From Corynebacterium breve (lineage in GTDB: Bacteria > Actinomycetota > Actinomycetes > Mycobacteriales > Mycobacteriaceae): a DNA stretch of 64,000 bases. The stretch spans positions 1,612,001-1,676,000 of the forward strand of contig NZ_CP126969.1 in the NCBI RefSeq assembly GCF_030252165.1, given 5' to 3'. This document shows, piece by piece, positions 18,130 to 27,548 of this stretch; the stretch's first letter is position 1; each line of letters starts with the position of its first letter. A program made the position numbers and the translations under genes. Below the pieces are notes generated by a model. That model was not told the origin of the DNA. It searched no databases and saw only the letters and a list, made by a program, of their open reading frames with translations.

Positions 18130-19056
18130 ATGATTTTTACAACGATTCTGCAACGTTTGATGGTGATCTTCTCCGCCATTGGGCTTATTTTCGCATCCGG
18201 CTCATCTTTCCTTACTGACGGATCTAGCGGATCGGGCGACGGGTCGTCGTCAAGCGAGGTCGAAGAATTCGAGCCAACCCCTGTTGCACCGGAGGACCGA
18301 CTGAACTACGTCGGACTCGGCGATTCCTACGCAGCATTGGGATCGAAAGATGTTGAACACACTGGTCCAGAAAATTGTTATCGCTCCTCTGACAATTACG
18401 GTGGCAACATCTTGGCGTCCGGACTTGTTCAAGGCCAAGATATTTCCTGCTCTGGCGCCGAGACGGACAGCATTACCGGTTGGCAGTACAAGCCGGACGA
18501 TGACTCCTACCTACCGCCCCAGGTTGATGTACTGAGCGAAGAGACCGACCTGATCACTTTGACCATCGGCGCGAATGATCTGGGCTACTGGGACATCAAG
18601 AATTGCTTCCAAGCACACATCACAGGCTTTACTCAGTCGGCTTGCAAAGATGAACTCAGCGAGACCGTGAGCGCCGAGCTACAGGCCTTGCCCGCAAAAC
18701 TTGATGATGTCTACGCAGAGATCGACACGAAGGCCCCCAACGCGCGTGTCATTACGGGCGGATACCTGCCGATCATCGCGGCTGGCGACACGTGTGTCGA
18801 GTTGGCGTTCATTTCGCGTCCCGACCGTGAGTGGATCATCGATTTCACCAACGAACTCAACACCGCTGTCAAAGAAGCCGCCGAGCGCAATGGCGCAACA
18901 TACGTCATGCCAGCAAACGTCGAGGATCACACCGGCTGCGCGCCAGTCAACCAGCGCTACGTAGACTTCACCGGTGCTGTAACAAAGGCATATCCGTTCC
19001 ATCCGACCGCTCTGGGACATAAGGCCATGGCTCAAGCAATGCTCAAAGCTATCTAA
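18130..19056 (+). CDS. Secreted SGNH/GDSL hydrolase (paralogue without the long linker)
   Basis: 308 residues, strongly similar along its whole catalytic domain to the preceding gene: GLGDSYAALGSKDVEHTG, SCSGAETDSITGWQYKPDD, TIGANDLGYWD, REWIIDFTNELN and YPFHPTALGHKAMAQAML. The N-terminal hydrophobic signal (LQRLMVIFSAIGLIFASGSSF) is followed by only about 25 Ser/Gly/Asp/Glu residues instead of the Thr/Glu repeats. A TAAGAT -10 box (18118-18123) lies 6 nt before the ATG, so each copy has its own leaderless-type promoter. Tandem duplication followed by linker divergence is inferred. Confidence 0.9.
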   Translation: MIFTTILQRLMVIFSAIGLIFASGSSFLTDGSSGSGDGSSSSEVEEFEPTPVAPEDRLNYVGLGDSYAALGSKDVEHTGPENCYRSSDNYGGNILASGLVQGQDISCSGAETDSITGWQYKPDDDSYLPPQVDVLSEETDLITLTIGANDLGYWDIKNCFQAHITGFTQSACKDELSETVSAELQALPAKLDDVYAEIDTKAPNARVITGGYLPIIAAGDTCVELAFISRPDREWIIDFTNELNTAVKEAAERNGATYVMPANVEDHTGCAPVNQRYVDFTGAVTKAYPFHPTALGHKAMAQAMLKAI

Positions 19057-19098
19057 GCCTCCCCAGCGGTCCGGCGCGATCGGCATTACTCTTGAAGC

Positions 19099-19749
19099 AT
19101 GACCGAAAGCGCGATCACTTTTCGCCCCTACCGTCCCACCGACGGTGCCTCGTTGATTTCGATCATCAACGAGGCTTTCGGCGTTGATCAGCGCTTCACC
19201 GATCCGCTCACCATCGATCGCTTCCTTGAGTTATACCTCCAATCCTCCTTGGTCAGGGCTACCTGGACTCAAGTGGCATTGCTTAACGACGAGCCCGTCG
19301 GCCTCATCGTCGGCTCCGTGCCGAAGGAGCCCCGCGTGGATGGTCAACCACTGCGTGTAATCCAAATGCTGTCACACGTCCTACAACTTGTGCCGAGTGC
19401 ATTTCGCAACCGTAGAGTGTTGCGTGACTGGTTCGGTGAGCAGCTTGCCTATGCACAGGCCCTACGCAATGCCAAAAAGCAGCACGCTGTGAGTGATACC
19501 GAGTTGGTGTTGTTTGTCGTCGATGAGCATGCCCGCGGCACCGGAATCGGTACCAAGTTGTACGACAATTTCAAAAATTACCTGCGCAGCCTCAACCGCT
19601 CAGGGTTTTTCTTGTACACCGATTCCGACTGCACATGGCAGTTCTACGAGGCGAAAGGCATGCGCCGGGCCGCCGACGTCCGGCGCAAGACGCTTCTCGA
19701 CGAACAACCCCGCACCATCCACAACTACGTCTATATCGGCGAGGCCTAA
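19099..19749 (+). CDS. GNAT-family N-acetyltransferase
   Basis: 216 residues. The acetyl-CoA-binding motif A is LVLFVVDEHARGTGIGTKLYDNFKNYL (R-G-T-G-I-G pattern), followed by the motif B region FFLYTDSDCTWQFYEAKGM. An N-terminal strand-helix (ITFRPYRPTDGASLISIINEAF) matches the fold. Substrate unknown. It starts 42 bp after the SGNH gene, with a TACTCT box 6 nt before the ATG, and its stop overlaps the convergent small secreted gene. Confidence 0.88.
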   Translation: MTESAITFRPYRPTDGASLISIINEAFGVDQRFTDPLTIDRFLELYLQSSLVRATWTQVALLNDEPVGLIVGSVPKEPRVDGQPLRVIQMLSHVLQLVPSAFRNRRVLRDWFGEQLAYAQALRNAKKQHAVSDTELVLFVVDEHARGTGIGTKLYDNFKNYLRSLNRSGFFLYTDSDCTWQFYEAKGMRRAADVRRKTLLDEQPRTIHNYVYIGEA

Positions 19750-20000
19750 AACCAAACACTCGACGTTATCGGAAGCCCCGAAAACGGCGACCACGGCATG
19801 ATCGGACCATAATCAATTTCGACATCGACATATCGAGCGGTCGCGTGAAGATCAGCCTGACGGAACTGGACTTCGTCAGACTCAATTCTCTGATATTCCC
19901 CTCGCGCATCGGCGCAATCGTGGGCTTGGGCTGCGCCTGCGTTTGCGAGCATGACCCCACCTGCCAATGCAACGCTAGCGATTGTCTTCAAGAGTTTCAT
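19746..20000 (-). CDS. Small secreted protein
   Basis: 84 residues. Signal peptide MKLLKTIASVALAGGVMLANAGAAQA with cleavage expected after AQA, leaving a mature peptide of about 58 residues (begins HDCADARGEY) with one Cys and a hydrophobic Trp/Phe-rich C-terminus. The ATG at 20000 has AAGG about 9 nt upstream and is preferred to an in-frame TTG three codons earlier. Its 3' end overlaps the GNAT gene by 4 bp. Family not recognised. Confidence 0.6.
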   Translation of the reverse strand: MKLLKTIASVALAGGVMLANAGAAQAHDCADARGEYQRIESDEVQFRQADLHATARYVDVEIDYGPIMPWSPFSGLPITSSVWF

Positions 20001-20080
20001 ATGGTTCAACCTTCCCGAAAAGAACTAGGTTGTATATATAATCATACTTTCTTGAGGTTTAGCTAACCGGAGGCGATCAG

Positions 20081-20617
20081 CTAGCGCGGGTCGATTTCGC
20101 AAGCAACTCCATCAGTGTCGGCGTCGAGGTTTCGAACATAGCCGGGTTCACCTTCCTCCAGAGGACGTTCGAGCTCATTCCACACGTCAGTGCAATCTCG
20201 GTAAACGTCGTTTGTAGGTTGGTCCCCAGCCGGCATCATCACCGCGCCCGCGATCAAGGCAACTGCCGCACCTGCTGACACCACCGGCCAACGACGATCT
20301 GTCGGCTGGGGAGTTTCGACACTCCCCATGCCACGCACGAGCTCAGGAGTGTCCGGGCCAAGCAGAGCTGTTAACTCTCGGTGCGAGCGCAGGATTTCCT
20401 CGTGCTGCGCCGCCTTTTTCTTGTCTTGCTGAGCACAGTAAAACCACCACGCTGCCGGACCAATGAATGCCAGACCGACGAGAATGCCGCCGAGCCTGCC
20501 CCACAGACCCTCAGCCGCCACGAGCGAATAGACAATAAGGGCAATGCCACTCACTGCGCCAATCCAGGCCAAGCTCTGGGCAAATACTGAGGGCTTTCCA
20601 AGGGGTGAGGTGTCCAT
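20081..20617 (-). CDS. Membrane protein with C-terminal Excalibur calcium-binding domain
   Basis: 178 residues. Two membrane helices near residues 15-33 and 40-60 are followed by a basic cytoplasmic loop (QQDKKKAAQHEE), a third helix (SAGAAVALIAGAVMM), and a C-terminal Excalibur domain: DCTDVWNELERP, then DADTDGVACE, which resembles an EF-hand loop and has the two paired Cys. Excalibur domains are found at the surface of many Gram-positives. A TATGAT box (20625-20630) lies 7 nt before the ATG at 20617, so a leaderless start is chosen over the ATG four codons upstream. Confidence 0.8.
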   Translation of the reverse strand: MDTSPLGKPSVFAQSLAWIGAVSGIALIVYSLVAAEGLWGRLGGILVGLAFIGPAAWWFYCAQQDKKKAAQHEEILRSHRELTALLGPDTPELVRGMGSVETPQPTDRRWPVVSAGAAVALIAGAVMMPAGDQPTNDVYRDCTDVWNELERPLEEGEPGYVRNLDADTDGVACEIDPR

Positions 20618-20677
20618 AACAAGGATCATAACCTGCGGCGTAACGTGGGATAACGATGTCGTCGCAAAGCGAAAATG

Positions 20678-20751
20678 TGGGGCCAGCGGGGCTCGAACCC
20701 GCGACCAGCGGATTATGAGTCCGCGGCTCTAACCGACTGAGCTATAGCCCC
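20678..20751 (-). tRNA. tRNA with CAU anticodon (tRNA-Ile2 or elongator tRNA-Met)
   Basis: On the minus strand GGGGCTATAGCTCAGTCGG opens a normal cloverleaf. The anticodon stem GCGGA/TCCGC encloses CTCATAA, giving CAT. The T-arm is CGCGGGTTCGAGCCCCGC. CCA is not encoded. Without a specificity model I cannot separate Ile2 (lysidine-modified CAU) from elongator Met; the GGGGCTA acceptor leans towards Ile2. Confidence 0.92.
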
Positions 20752-20965
20752 CGAGCAAGAAATTGCTTGGTTGATTATATCTGCACCGGACAGGAAGAGA
20801 GCAATCGCCTAGTCACGTGCCGAAATCCCAGTAAGAATGTGAATTACACAAACGTAAATAACGATTTTAAAATAGTAGATGACCTCGCGATTTGTGTTGT
20901 TTGTAAGCTTCGGGCTAAAGTAACTAAACGTTGCACAGAGCAAGACCGCAACAAAAACAACTTAA

Positions 20966-21041
20966 TCCCGCATAGCTCAGTTGGCAGAGCAATCGACTGT
21001 TAATCGATAGGTCACTGGTTCGAGCCCAGTTGCGGGAGCCA
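20966..21041 (+). tRNA. tRNA-Asn (anticodon GUU)
   Basis: A 76-nt sequence beginning TCCCGCATAGCTCAGTTGG and ending in an encoded CCA. Acceptor TCCCGCA pairs with TGCGGGA. The anticodon stem ATCGA/TCGAT encloses CTGTTAA, giving GTT (asparagine). A terminator follows at once. Confidence 0.96.
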
Positions 21042-21043
21042 TC

Positions 21044-21074
21044 ACCCGGGACAGCATCTGTCCCGGGTTTTCTT
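21044..21074 (+). terminator. Terminator after tRNA-Asn
   Basis: ACCCGGGACA pairs with TGTCCCGGGT around GCATC and is followed by a TTTTCTTT tract. Confidence 0.9.
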
Positions 21075-21113
21075 TCGTTATCCTTAGCGAACCACAAGCC
21101 CAAGGAGACACAC

Positions 21114-22328
21114 GTGCGCGCCAGCAAGCCAGAGAGAGCTATCCCTACCCCGATCCTGATCACGCTTGCTCTGTGCAGTGGGTTCGCTCCTTTTGCCATC
21201 GACACCTATCTGGCAGGCCTGCCCGTAATCGCAGAGGATTTGGGCACCTCCGCCTCCCTCACTCAGCTCACTCTCACGGCCTTTCTGCTTGCACTCGGGT
21301 TGATGCAGCTCATCGTCGGCCCAATGTCGGATCAGATGGGGCGCAAAAAGTTGATGCTAGCGGGCTTGCTCGGCGCTGCTGCGGCATCGGTGGTGTGCGC
21401 ACTGGCCCCCAATATTTGGGTGCTTATCGTAGGGCGCATTTTGCAGGGAGGATTCGGCGCTGCGGGCGTTGTGCTTGCACGTGCCTCGGTTGGCGATTTC
21501 GGCCGAGGCATTGGCGTTGCCAAGGCATTCGCCTTGTTGATGTCGATCCAGTCGCTCGCCCCTCTTGTCGCCCCACTCATCGGTGGAGTGCTTGTGCCCA
21601 CTCTGGGATGGCGCAGCGTGTTCTGGTTTCTTGCGATTCTGTCGGCTGGGCTTTTTGCCGCCGCGCTGTTTCTTGTCCCAGAGTCACTTCCCGCCGAGGA
21701 ACGACGCCCTGGAGGTATAAAGTCCTCGCTCCACGACATGTCAGCGCTAGTTGCTCACAAGCGCTACATGGCGCCGCTGACGGTGTTCGTTGCCACGTTT
21801 TTGGTGATGTTCGCCTATATCTCCGGCTCCCCCTTCGTCCTTCAACGCATCGGAAACCTTGGCCCATCGGCATACGCCATTACATTCGCGACGAACTCGC
21901 TGATGCTATTGGTGATGAACCTTGTCAGCGCTCAGCTGGTGCCCCGCCTCGGTTCTGTCCGACTCGTGAGGTTCGGCCTTGTGCTCTCCGCCGTGGCAGT
22001 AGTGTGGCTGACCTTTGGTGTCGTGGCGCTTTCTACGGCTTCGTGGGCGATGATCCTCGGGTTTTTCGTGCTTGTTAGCGCCTGTGGCTTGATTATGCCG
22101 AATGCTTCTGCCATTGCGCTCGAAGCATCAGGCAACCGCCGTGGGTCCGGCTCCGCGCTAATGGGAGCGGCCCAATTTCTCCTCGCCTCCGGTGTCGCTC
22201 CGCTAACGGGAATTGGCAACGGCACCACGGCCGTTCCGATGATTCTGGTAATGCTTGCCGGCTTAGCCGCGCAGCTCGGTTTCTTCCAAATACTCAAACG
22301 AGAAGACACACGCGAGCACTACATTTAG
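21114..22328 (+). CDS. Bcr/CflA-type MFS drug-resistance transporter
   Basis: 404 residues with twelve hydrophobic segments. The first helix carries GFAPFAIDTYLAGLP, typical of the Bcr/CflA subfamily, and the 2-3 loop carries GPMSDQMGRKKLM, the MFS motif A. VGRILQGGFGAAGVVLARA is motif C-like. It would export drugs or dipeptide-like compounds by proton antiport; the substrate is unknown. The start is the GTG at 21114 with AAGGAG 6 nt upstream. It converges with the YwiC-like gene (4-bp overlap). Confidence 0.9.
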   Translation: MRASKPERAIPTPILITLALCSGFAPFAIDTYLAGLPVIAEDLGTSASLTQLTLTAFLLALGLMQLIVGPMSDQMGRKKLMLAGLLGAAAASVVCALAPNIWVLIVGRILQGGFGAAGVVLARASVGDFGRGIGVAKAFALLMSIQSLAPLVAPLIGGVLVPTLGWRSVFWFLAILSAGLFAAALFLVPESLPAEERRPGGIKSSLHDMSALVAHKRYMAPLTVFVATFLVMFAYISGSPFVLQRIGNLGPSAYAITFATNSLMLLVMNLVSAQLVPRLGSVRLVRFGLVLSAVAVVWLTFGVVALSTASWAMILGFFVLVSACGLIMPNASAIALEASGNRRGSGSALMGAAQFLLASGVAPLTGIGNGTTAVPMILVMLAGLAAQLGFFQILKREDTREHYI

Positions 22329-23188
22329 ATCAGCGTCGCGATCACGCCGGCACAGGCGACTAGGAGGACGGGCACTTCCGCCATTCCGACCGTGCGGGCT
22401 GTCCACGGTCGGCCCTGCCGCGCACTAACCGGCAGCCACCAAGCCCGAAACAAGGCAATCACCATCGTAAGGATCAGCAACACCGACGCCACAGCGCCAG
22501 CCTTACCGACGACCACCAGCGCCACAACAATCGCCAGCGCCATGACATGGTACGCGACGGAACCGTAGAAAAAGCGCTGGTTCCCCTTCTCGCGCACCAT
22601 GGTTTTTACCATCGGGATGGTGCCGGTGAAATACAGGGCAAGGAAGATCGCACTCCCCCATGCCGGAAGAGCGATTTCGCCCATCGTGGTGTTCTGACCA
22701 GACATCACCAAAACCGGAAGCAGGATAGCCGATGCGATGGTCGTCGACACGCCTGAAACGACGGACCGAGCCCGCCCGTGCAGCGTCTCCCACACCGCTA
22801 GGGTGACCAAGGGCGCGAAGAACAAGGCCCACCACACCAACTGAGGCTGCGCAAAAAGGGCCGCAACGATCCCCACCAGAGAAACCGGGCCGTATACCAA
22901 CACTGGGGCAAGGTACTGTTTCTTCCTTCTCGCAGTTCGGGCCCGGGCCACCAAGCCGAAAGCGAAGAAAGCGAAATAGCCGAAGAACCATGCAACGAGA
23001 ATCGCGGGCACCGCAATGAAAGGGTGCCAGGTGAGATCTTTGGAACGCGACATCGCCACAACAGCGCCAACAAGGCCCAGCGCCGCGGGCGAAATGAGCA
23101 TTGCCCACGCCCCGTGCTGATTAGGCACCCAGGCGCTAATGCCCTTCTTCCGCTTCTTGGTCGGTGCTTTCGGCGCGGTGATTGTCAC
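22325..23188 (-). CDS. YwiC-like integral membrane protein
   Basis: 287 residues with about nine to ten hydrophobic helices, and the family marker PNQHGAWAMLISP just before the first helix (residues 22-34). The N-terminal 20 residues are very basic (KAPTKKRKKG), consistent with a cytoplasmic N-terminus. YwiC relatives occur near nitrate or anaerobic genes in some Gram-positives but no function is established. GTG start at 23188. Confidence 0.85.
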   Translation of the reverse strand: MTITAPKAPTKKRKKGISAWVPNQHGAWAMLISPAALGLVGAVVAMSRSKDLTWHPFIAVPAILVAWFFGYFAFFAFGLVARARTARRKKQYLAPVLVYGPVSLVGIVAALFAQPQLVWWALFFAPLVTLAVWETLHGRARSVVSGVSTTIASAILLPVLVMSGQNTTMGEIALPAWGSAIFLALYFTGTIPMVKTMVREKGNQRFFYGSVAYHVMALAIVVALVVVGKAGAVASVLLILTMVIALFRAWWLPVSARQGRPWTARTVGMAEVPVLLVACAGVIATLI

Positions 23189-23259
23189 GTCTTACTCCAC
23201 AAAACTCGAGGGATCAAACTTTCGGTTGATACGTTCGAGCCTAGCAGTGGTATGACGAA

Positions 23260-23415
23260 TTAGGAAGATTCGGCAACTGAGTGCTGCGCGACGCCACTTT
23301 CATACACATAGTCAGTGGGATCATCCTTGATGCCTGCGAGTGTCACTGCCGAAACAGCAATGATGGACGACACGAGGTGTCGTCGATAAGCACCAAAATC
23401 GCTGGCATGAGACAT
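23260..23415 (-). CDS. Small ORF, possible 51-residue protein
   Basis: A 52-codon frame from ATG (23415) to TAA (23260), too short for most gene finders, inside an otherwise empty 332-bp gap. The peptide begins MSHASDFGAYRRH and contains LVSSIIAVSAVTLAG, a possible weak membrane segment, then an acidic tail. A TAATTT box ends 7 nt before the ATG, the same leaderless layout as many genes here. No homologue is recognised. The rest of the gap shows nothing else. Confidence 0.35.
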   Translation of the reverse strand: MSHASDFGAYRRHLVSSIIAVSAVTLAGIKDDPTDYVYESGVAQHSVAESS

Positions 23416-23520
23416 AATTGATAAATTAGCTCATCAACCAAAAGTATGCAGCTGTTCAGAATTGCGCGTACCCCCACCTGTGCCACACATGGATATTTTC
23501 TCGCTGTTATTATGGCGACC

Positions 23521-23778
23521 ATGATTCAATTCGTCGTCGGAGCAGCTGCCGGTTACGTGCTCGGCACAAAAGCCGGCCGAAAGCGCTACCACCAAATCAA
23601 AGATGCCACCGCGAAAGCGGTCAACTCCCCTGTGACACAGCAAGTTGTTCGCTCGACCCGTAAGGCCATCGCGGATCGTCTCGACCCAGATCCGCGTATG
23701 AGGGAAGTCAAGGATCTTCGCCGGGGCCGAAGCACTCGGAACATCGGCGACGCCATCCTCGAACCCGACGAGGATTAG
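23521..23778 (+). CDS. YtxH-like small membrane-associated protein
   Basis: 85 residues. The N-terminus FVVGAAAGYVLGTKAGRKRYHQI is the classic short glycine-rich hydrophobic segment followed by a basic amphipathic region of actinobacterial YtxH-like proteins. The rest is charged and helical. A TATTAT -10 box (23508-23513) lies 7 nt before the ATG at 23521, so that start is preferred to the ATG three codons earlier. Function unknown; probably membrane tethered. It converges with ppx (4-bp overlap). Confidence 0.7.
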   Translation: MIQFVVGAAAGYVLGTKAGRKRYHQIKDATAKAVNSPVTQQVVRSTRKAIADRLDPDPRMREVKDLRRGRSTRNIGDAILEPDED

Positions 23779-24728
23779 AGTTCGCTAGCAAGGCCTGCGA
23801 CGATGCCGTCGAGGATGTCCTTTTCACTGATCACAAAGGAATCGATGCCGGTGAGCTTTTGAACCACCGTCATGATCTCTTCGACAATGACCGCACCAGA
23901 GCCAATCACGTCTGCGCGCCCAGGGTGAATCACCGGCTGAGCCGCGCGCGCTGCCGACGACGTAGCGATCAGCTGCTGCGTAATCAGCCGAAGGGCCTGG
24001 AACTTCAACTCAGACATGTGGATCTCGCGCGGATCATAGCGCTCTAGCCCCTGCGCCAACGCAGACAAAGTGGTGAAGGTACCCGCGCAGCCCACAAAGG
24101 TACGAGCTTTTGCCAGTGGCACAATCATCGAAGTGTCTTCGAGCCGCTCCGCGACGAAATCGCGCGCGATGTCCTGCTCCGAAAGAGTTGGAGGGTCAGA
24201 GAGCATCATCCGCTCAGTCAGGCGCACGCACCCCATCTGGTTGGAGTGGGCCCCCATGATCTCACCGTCGGAGGTGCCGACAATAAACTCCGTCGAACCA
24301 CCGCCTAGATCGATCACGCAGTACGGCTCCCGATCGTCTTCGATGTCCAGCGTCGCGCCACGGAAGGAAAGCTGCGCCTCTTCCTCGCCAGAAATGACCT
24401 CGGCCACCGCGCCAGGTTGAATGCGCCCCAAGAGGCGCGCGGTCATATCGAAAAACTCCTTTTGGTTCGACGCATCCCGGGTAGCGGAAGTAGCCACCAT
24501 GCGCACAGCCTGCACATTCTCAAACTCCATCTGCTGAACAAAGCGCTGCAGCGCTTCTTCAGTGCGCTTGAGCGCCTTCGGGTTCAGCTCACCGGTGGCA
24601 TCCACGCCCTCTCCGAGGCGAACGATTTCCATCTCGCGAGCAATCTCAACATGCTTGGTCGCCGAAACATCCGAAATCAGCAAGCGGATTGAGTTGGTTC
24701 CGCAATCAATAGCTGCAACACGCGTCAT
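23775..24728 (-). CDS. ppx: Ppx/GppA-family exopolyphosphatase
   Basis: 317 residues of the ASKHA fold. The phosphate 1 loop is AAIDCGTNSIRLLI at the start, phosphate 2 is YCVIDLGGGSTEFIV, and VGCAGTFTTLSAL follows. EVISGEEEAQLSFRGA is the family signature. The enzyme removes terminal phosphate from polyphosphate or from (p)ppGpp-type pentaphosphate; the short form lacks the C-terminal HD domain of E. coli Ppx. The start at 24728 overlaps the DUF501 stop as ATGA, so translation is coupled; longer in-frame starts are unlikely. Confidence 0.93.
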   Translation of the reverse strand: MTRVAAIDCGTNSIRLLISDVSATKHVEIAREMEIVRLGEGVDATGELNPKALKRTEEALQRFVQQMEFENVQAVRMVATSATRDASNQKEFFDMTARLLGRIQPGAVAEVISGEEEAQLSFRGATLDIEDDREPYCVIDLGGGSTEFIVGTSDGEIMGAHSNQMGCVRLTERMMLSDPPTLSEQDIARDFVAERLEDTSMIVPLAKARTFVGCAGTFTTLSALAQGLERYDPREIHMSELKFQALRLITQQLIATSSAARAAQPVIHPGRADVIGSGAVIVEEIMTVVQKLTGIDSFVISEKDILDGIVAGLASEL

Positions 24729-25303
24729 AGCAGGGCCTCCCCCGTTGCTTCCTCGACGGCCAAGTTTACGGAATCTTTGATACCAAGCTCTTCTACTGTT
24801 GGCCAGTCCTGCGGAATCGCCGTGCCCCGCAGGTTCATGTGGTCGGCAGCCAGCGCCACGGCTTCCGTGCCCAGGCGGAAATGGTGTGGTCCCTCCGCGA
24901 GAGCGTAGGCAATGAGCACATGCAGGCACTTGACGCGATCCGGCATGCCACCGCCGGAAAAGTCAGTTCCCAAATCTTCCATCTTGTTACGTTCCGCCAG
25001 GAAGTGCTCGTGGGCGGCGAGGTAGTCGTCGGCAAGCTCTTTGTCGGTACTGAGGCGAGCCTCCATCCATTTCATCACCTGAGCGACCTCAAGGCGCGAT
25101 GCCTCCGCGGTCAGGCGCGGTTCGGTGAGGTAGTAAAGGGTTGGGAACGGGGTGCCATCATCGAGGCGAGGCACCGTTTTCACTACTGCGGGCTGGCCGT
25201 CAGGCGTGCGGTAAGAAATCTCCACCACACCACGCGGACGACGCCCCAGCTGCTGCTGGACGATGTCCAAATCCTGCTCAAGACTAGATTCGCTGGAAGT
25301 CAT
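24725..25303 (-). CDS. DUF501 family protein
   Basis: 192 residues. The hallmark GGMPDRVKCLHVLIAYALAEG followed by HHFRLG is present near residues 118-145. Upstream, QLGRRPRGVVEISYR and PTLYYLTEP are also conserved. The family is always found in the eno-ftsB-DUF501-ppx cluster of actinobacteria, as here. The conserved Cys/His/Asp suggest an enzyme but no activity is known to me. It lies 20 bp downstream of the ftsB-like gene and overlaps ppx by 4 bp. Confidence 0.9.
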   Translation of the reverse strand: MTSSESSLEQDLDIVQQQLGRRPRGVVEISYRTPDGQPAVVKTVPRLDDGTPFPTLYYLTEPRLTAEASRLEVAQVMKWMEARLSTDKELADDYLAAHEHFLAERNKMEDLGTDFSGGGMPDRVKCLHVLIAYALAEGPHHFRLGTEAVALAADHMNLRGTAIPQDWPTVEELGIKDSVNLAVEEATGEALL

Positions 25304-25323
25304 GCCGACTATTGTCGCACAGG

Positions 25324-25842
25324 TTACTCAACAACAGGAGTTGCAGGTGTTGCCAGGGAATCCCACGCCACTTCGGCCCACGTGCGATCCGGCCCCGGAT
25401 CCTCTTCGGGGTCGGTTGTCACGGCAGCATCGTCGTCCATGCGCGGATCGATGATGCGCCACGCTGTCTCACCAGGCTCGATCATGCCGAGCCGGCGACG
25501 GGCTTCCTGCTTAATGAAGTCCTCGTTGCTGTACTTGTTGATATCCTCGATCAGCTCGTTTTTCTGCTCTTGCTTAGCGACGATCGACTCGTTCAGGCGG
25601 GCCAGCTCGCTGCGGCCTTCGTAATACGTCCGGAGCGGTACCGCGATCGCGATGAGCACGATCAGGACCACTGTAATGATGATCGTGATACCGACAATGT
25701 CGCCTTTCAAGCTGAAACGGTTGTCGAGTTTCTTCGGTTTTGGCAGGTTCTTCTCTGCATCACGACTAGCCACCGGCACCAAAGTTGGGGTGCGGCGGGG
25801 TCTGCGCTTGGCGCCGGTGTCTGATGTGGAAGATGTGGCCAT
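25324..25842 (-). CDS. Septum formation initiator family protein (FtsB/DivIC-like)
   Basis: 172 residues with FtsB topology: an N-terminal cytoplasmic tail of about 45 residues rich in Arg/Lys/Pro, one transmembrane helix (VGITIIITVVLIVLIAIAV), then an extracytoplasmic coiled coil (ARLNESIVAKQEQKNELIEDI) and the conserved EARRRLGMIEPGE. The C-terminus is an acidic, Pro-rich tail. It would bind FtsL and FtsQ in the divisome. It lies between eno and DUF501, the conserved actinobacterial order. Confidence 0.9.
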   Translation of the reverse strand: MATSSTSDTGAKRRPRRTPTLVPVASRDAEKNLPKPKKLDNRFSLKGDIVGITIIITVVLIVLIAIAVPLRTYYEGRSELARLNESIVAKQEQKNELIEDINKYSNEDFIKQEARRRLGMIEPGETAWRIIDPRMDDDAAVTTDPEEDPGPDRTWAEVAWDSLATPATPVVE

Positions 25843-25910
25843 AGTGATTACTAAGTGTACGCGGGATGCTTTCGGGCACGGGTAAGGACACGTTGGAGCA
25901 GAAGCGGCTG

Positions 25911-25944
25911 GCGGTCGATGGCGGTCGATGGCGGTCGATGGCGG
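25911..25944. repeat. Decamer tandem repeat (3.4 copies of GCGGTCGATG)
   Basis: Three exact copies of GCGGTCGATG (25911-25940) plus a partial GCGG, in the eno-ftsB intergenic region. A short tandem array likely to vary in copy number between strains. Confidence 0.9.
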
Positions 25945-25961
25945 CCCCTAGGCCAAAGTGA

Positions 25962-26028
25962 CCTTTACAGAATGGCCTTTACCGAGTGACGGAGTTCGGG
26001 CTTGTCGGTAAAGGCCGGTCTGTAAAGG
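25962..26028. repeat. 24-bp inverted repeat with 19-bp spacer
   Basis: The arm at 25962-25985 and the reverse complement of 26005-26028 agree at 22 of 24 positions. Each arm holds two copies of CCTTTAC (or GTAAAGG) set 14 bp apart, so four heptamers are symmetrically placed. It lies between the eno terminator and the ftsB-like gene. A hairpin or a multi-site regulator target is possible; function unknown. Confidence 0.8.
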
Positions 26029-26095
26029 CCAGTTTGAGCGAAGTAGGCGAAATGGTCACTCGCTGGACCAAATTCACGACTTCAGAAGTGACGAA

Positions 26096-26131
26096 ACCCC
26101 GCCTCGGCTCCGAAAGGAACCGCGGCGGGGT
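26096..26131 (-). terminator. Terminator after eno
   Basis: On the minus strand ACCCCGCCGCGGTTCC pairs with GGAGCCGAGGCGGGGT around TTTC, with one or two mismatches, and is followed by TTTCGT, 17 bp after the eno stop. Confidence 0.85.
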
Positions 26132-26147
26132 CAAGTTGGTTCAGGGC

Positions 26148-27437
<1,290 letters not shown>

Positions 27438-27548
27438 CTAGGACTAGAAAGTTATTTTCTTTCGTGTCCAATTGTTCCAGAAAACTGACGGCAGGGTGTG
27501 GCGCCCACCAAATTACCCCTTTTGATGTGACCAAACACCCAGGGAAAA

